Shown piece by piece: positions 63,892 to 64,000 of a DNA stretch of 64,000 bases. The number at the start of each line of letters is the position of its first letter. Position 1 is the first letter of the stretch. Origin of the DNA: Vibrio japonicus (GTDB lineage: Bacteria > Pseudomonadota > Gammaproteobacteria > Enterobacterales > Vibrionaceae); assembly GCF_024582835.1 (NCBI RefSeq), contig NZ_CP102097.1, forward strand, positions 868,001 through 932,000. Direction: 5' to 3'. Position numbers and translations under genes: made by a program. The notes under the pieces were generated by a model. It had not been told where the DNA came from. It worked only from the letters and a program-made list of their open reading frames with translations, and did no database searches.

Positions 63892-63917
63892 GAAGCACTC
63901 AGTAATATGGGTGCTTC
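63892..63917 (+). terminator. Stem-loop after malM
   Basis: GAAGCAC at 63892-63898 pairs with GTGCTTC at 63911-63917, 20 bases after the malM stop. There is no clear T-run. Nothing else is supported in the last 130 bases. Confidence 0.4.
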
Positions 63918-64000
63918 GGCGGTGAAGCTAAGTTCCTACTCCTATACGACACATTTTCTCTCTATCTCTTTTCTTCTTCCTCTACTTTCTGCGTCTCAGT

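Noticed and set aside
1..64000. CRISPR array, tRNA, rRNA, integron attC arrays, IS elements or prophage
   Set aside because: No regularly spaced repeats, tRNA cloverleaf-like segments, transposase or phage genes were seen on reading the window and its translated frames.

Overview
The window is bacterial and almost certainly from a Vibrio, probably the second chromosome. It carries a Qrr quorum-sensing small RNA with a sigma-54 promoter and LuxO-type sites, a DUF368-gltS-plzD neighbourhood resembling VCA0040-VCA0042 of V. cholerae, an RpiR-type nan locus with a SiaPQM TRAP transporter, and ectABC-ask. The species cannot be named from the sequence alone. No tRNA, rRNA, CRISPR array, insertion sequence or prophage was seen.

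Layout. 1-3.6 kb: the end of one TonB-dependent siderophore receptor and a complete FecA/PvuA-like receptor, resembling psuA-pvuA of vibrioferrin loci. 3.6-6.2 kb: the three-gene AmmeMemoRadiSam set of unknown function. 6.2-13.8 kb: a Ugp-like ABC import operon carrying a PHP-type and a HAD-type hydrolase, with a LysR regulator. 13.8-16.8 kb: an SMR exporter, an isochorismatase-fold hydrolase, a GlxA-type AraC regulator and a PhzF-like protein. 16.9-32.4 kb: a compatible-solute block made of proVWX facing betIBA-choXWV, a TPR membrane protein, then ectABC-ask. 32.4-36.1 kb: popT (DUF368), a qrr gene, gltS and plzD. 36.2-40.5 kb: two acetyltransferases, a kinase-like protein, an MFS carrier and an M14-type hydrolase. 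40.5-45.1 kb: hcr, hcp and norR for nitrosative stress. 45.2-49.9 kb: a TauE/SafE exporter, small proteins, and a second-type locus with a HisC-like aminotransferase, a solo amino-acid binding protein and a LysR regulator. 50.1-59.1 kb: sialic acid uptake and catabolism. 59.1-64 kb: glgX facing lamB-malM.

How the parts fit. Choline is imported by ChoXWV and oxidised by BetA and BetB to glycine betaine. ProVWX imports ready-made betaine or proline, and EctABC with the ectoine aspartokinase makes ectoine. Two copies of a BetI-like half-site sit in the divergent proV/betI region, and a strong CRP-like site lies at the class I distance from a predicted ectA promoter. In the nitric oxide block, NorR-type GT-N7-AC sites lie upstream of both hcp and norR, and hcp has a good sigma-54 promoter. 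In the nan locus, TRAP-imported sialic acid is cleaved by NanA, converted by NanK and NanE, and deacetylated by NagA.

The most notable non-coding element is the Qrr RNA at about 33591-33697. A repeated architectural theme is a strong stem-loop without a full T-run, or with a short one, directly after substrate-binding-protein genes (ugpB-like, choX, siaP), before the next gene of each operon. No wholly new multi-gene system was proven. The best candidates for undescribed biology are the AmmeMemoRadiSam triad, the Ugp-like operon with unusual hydrolases, and the HisC/binding protein/LysR locus.
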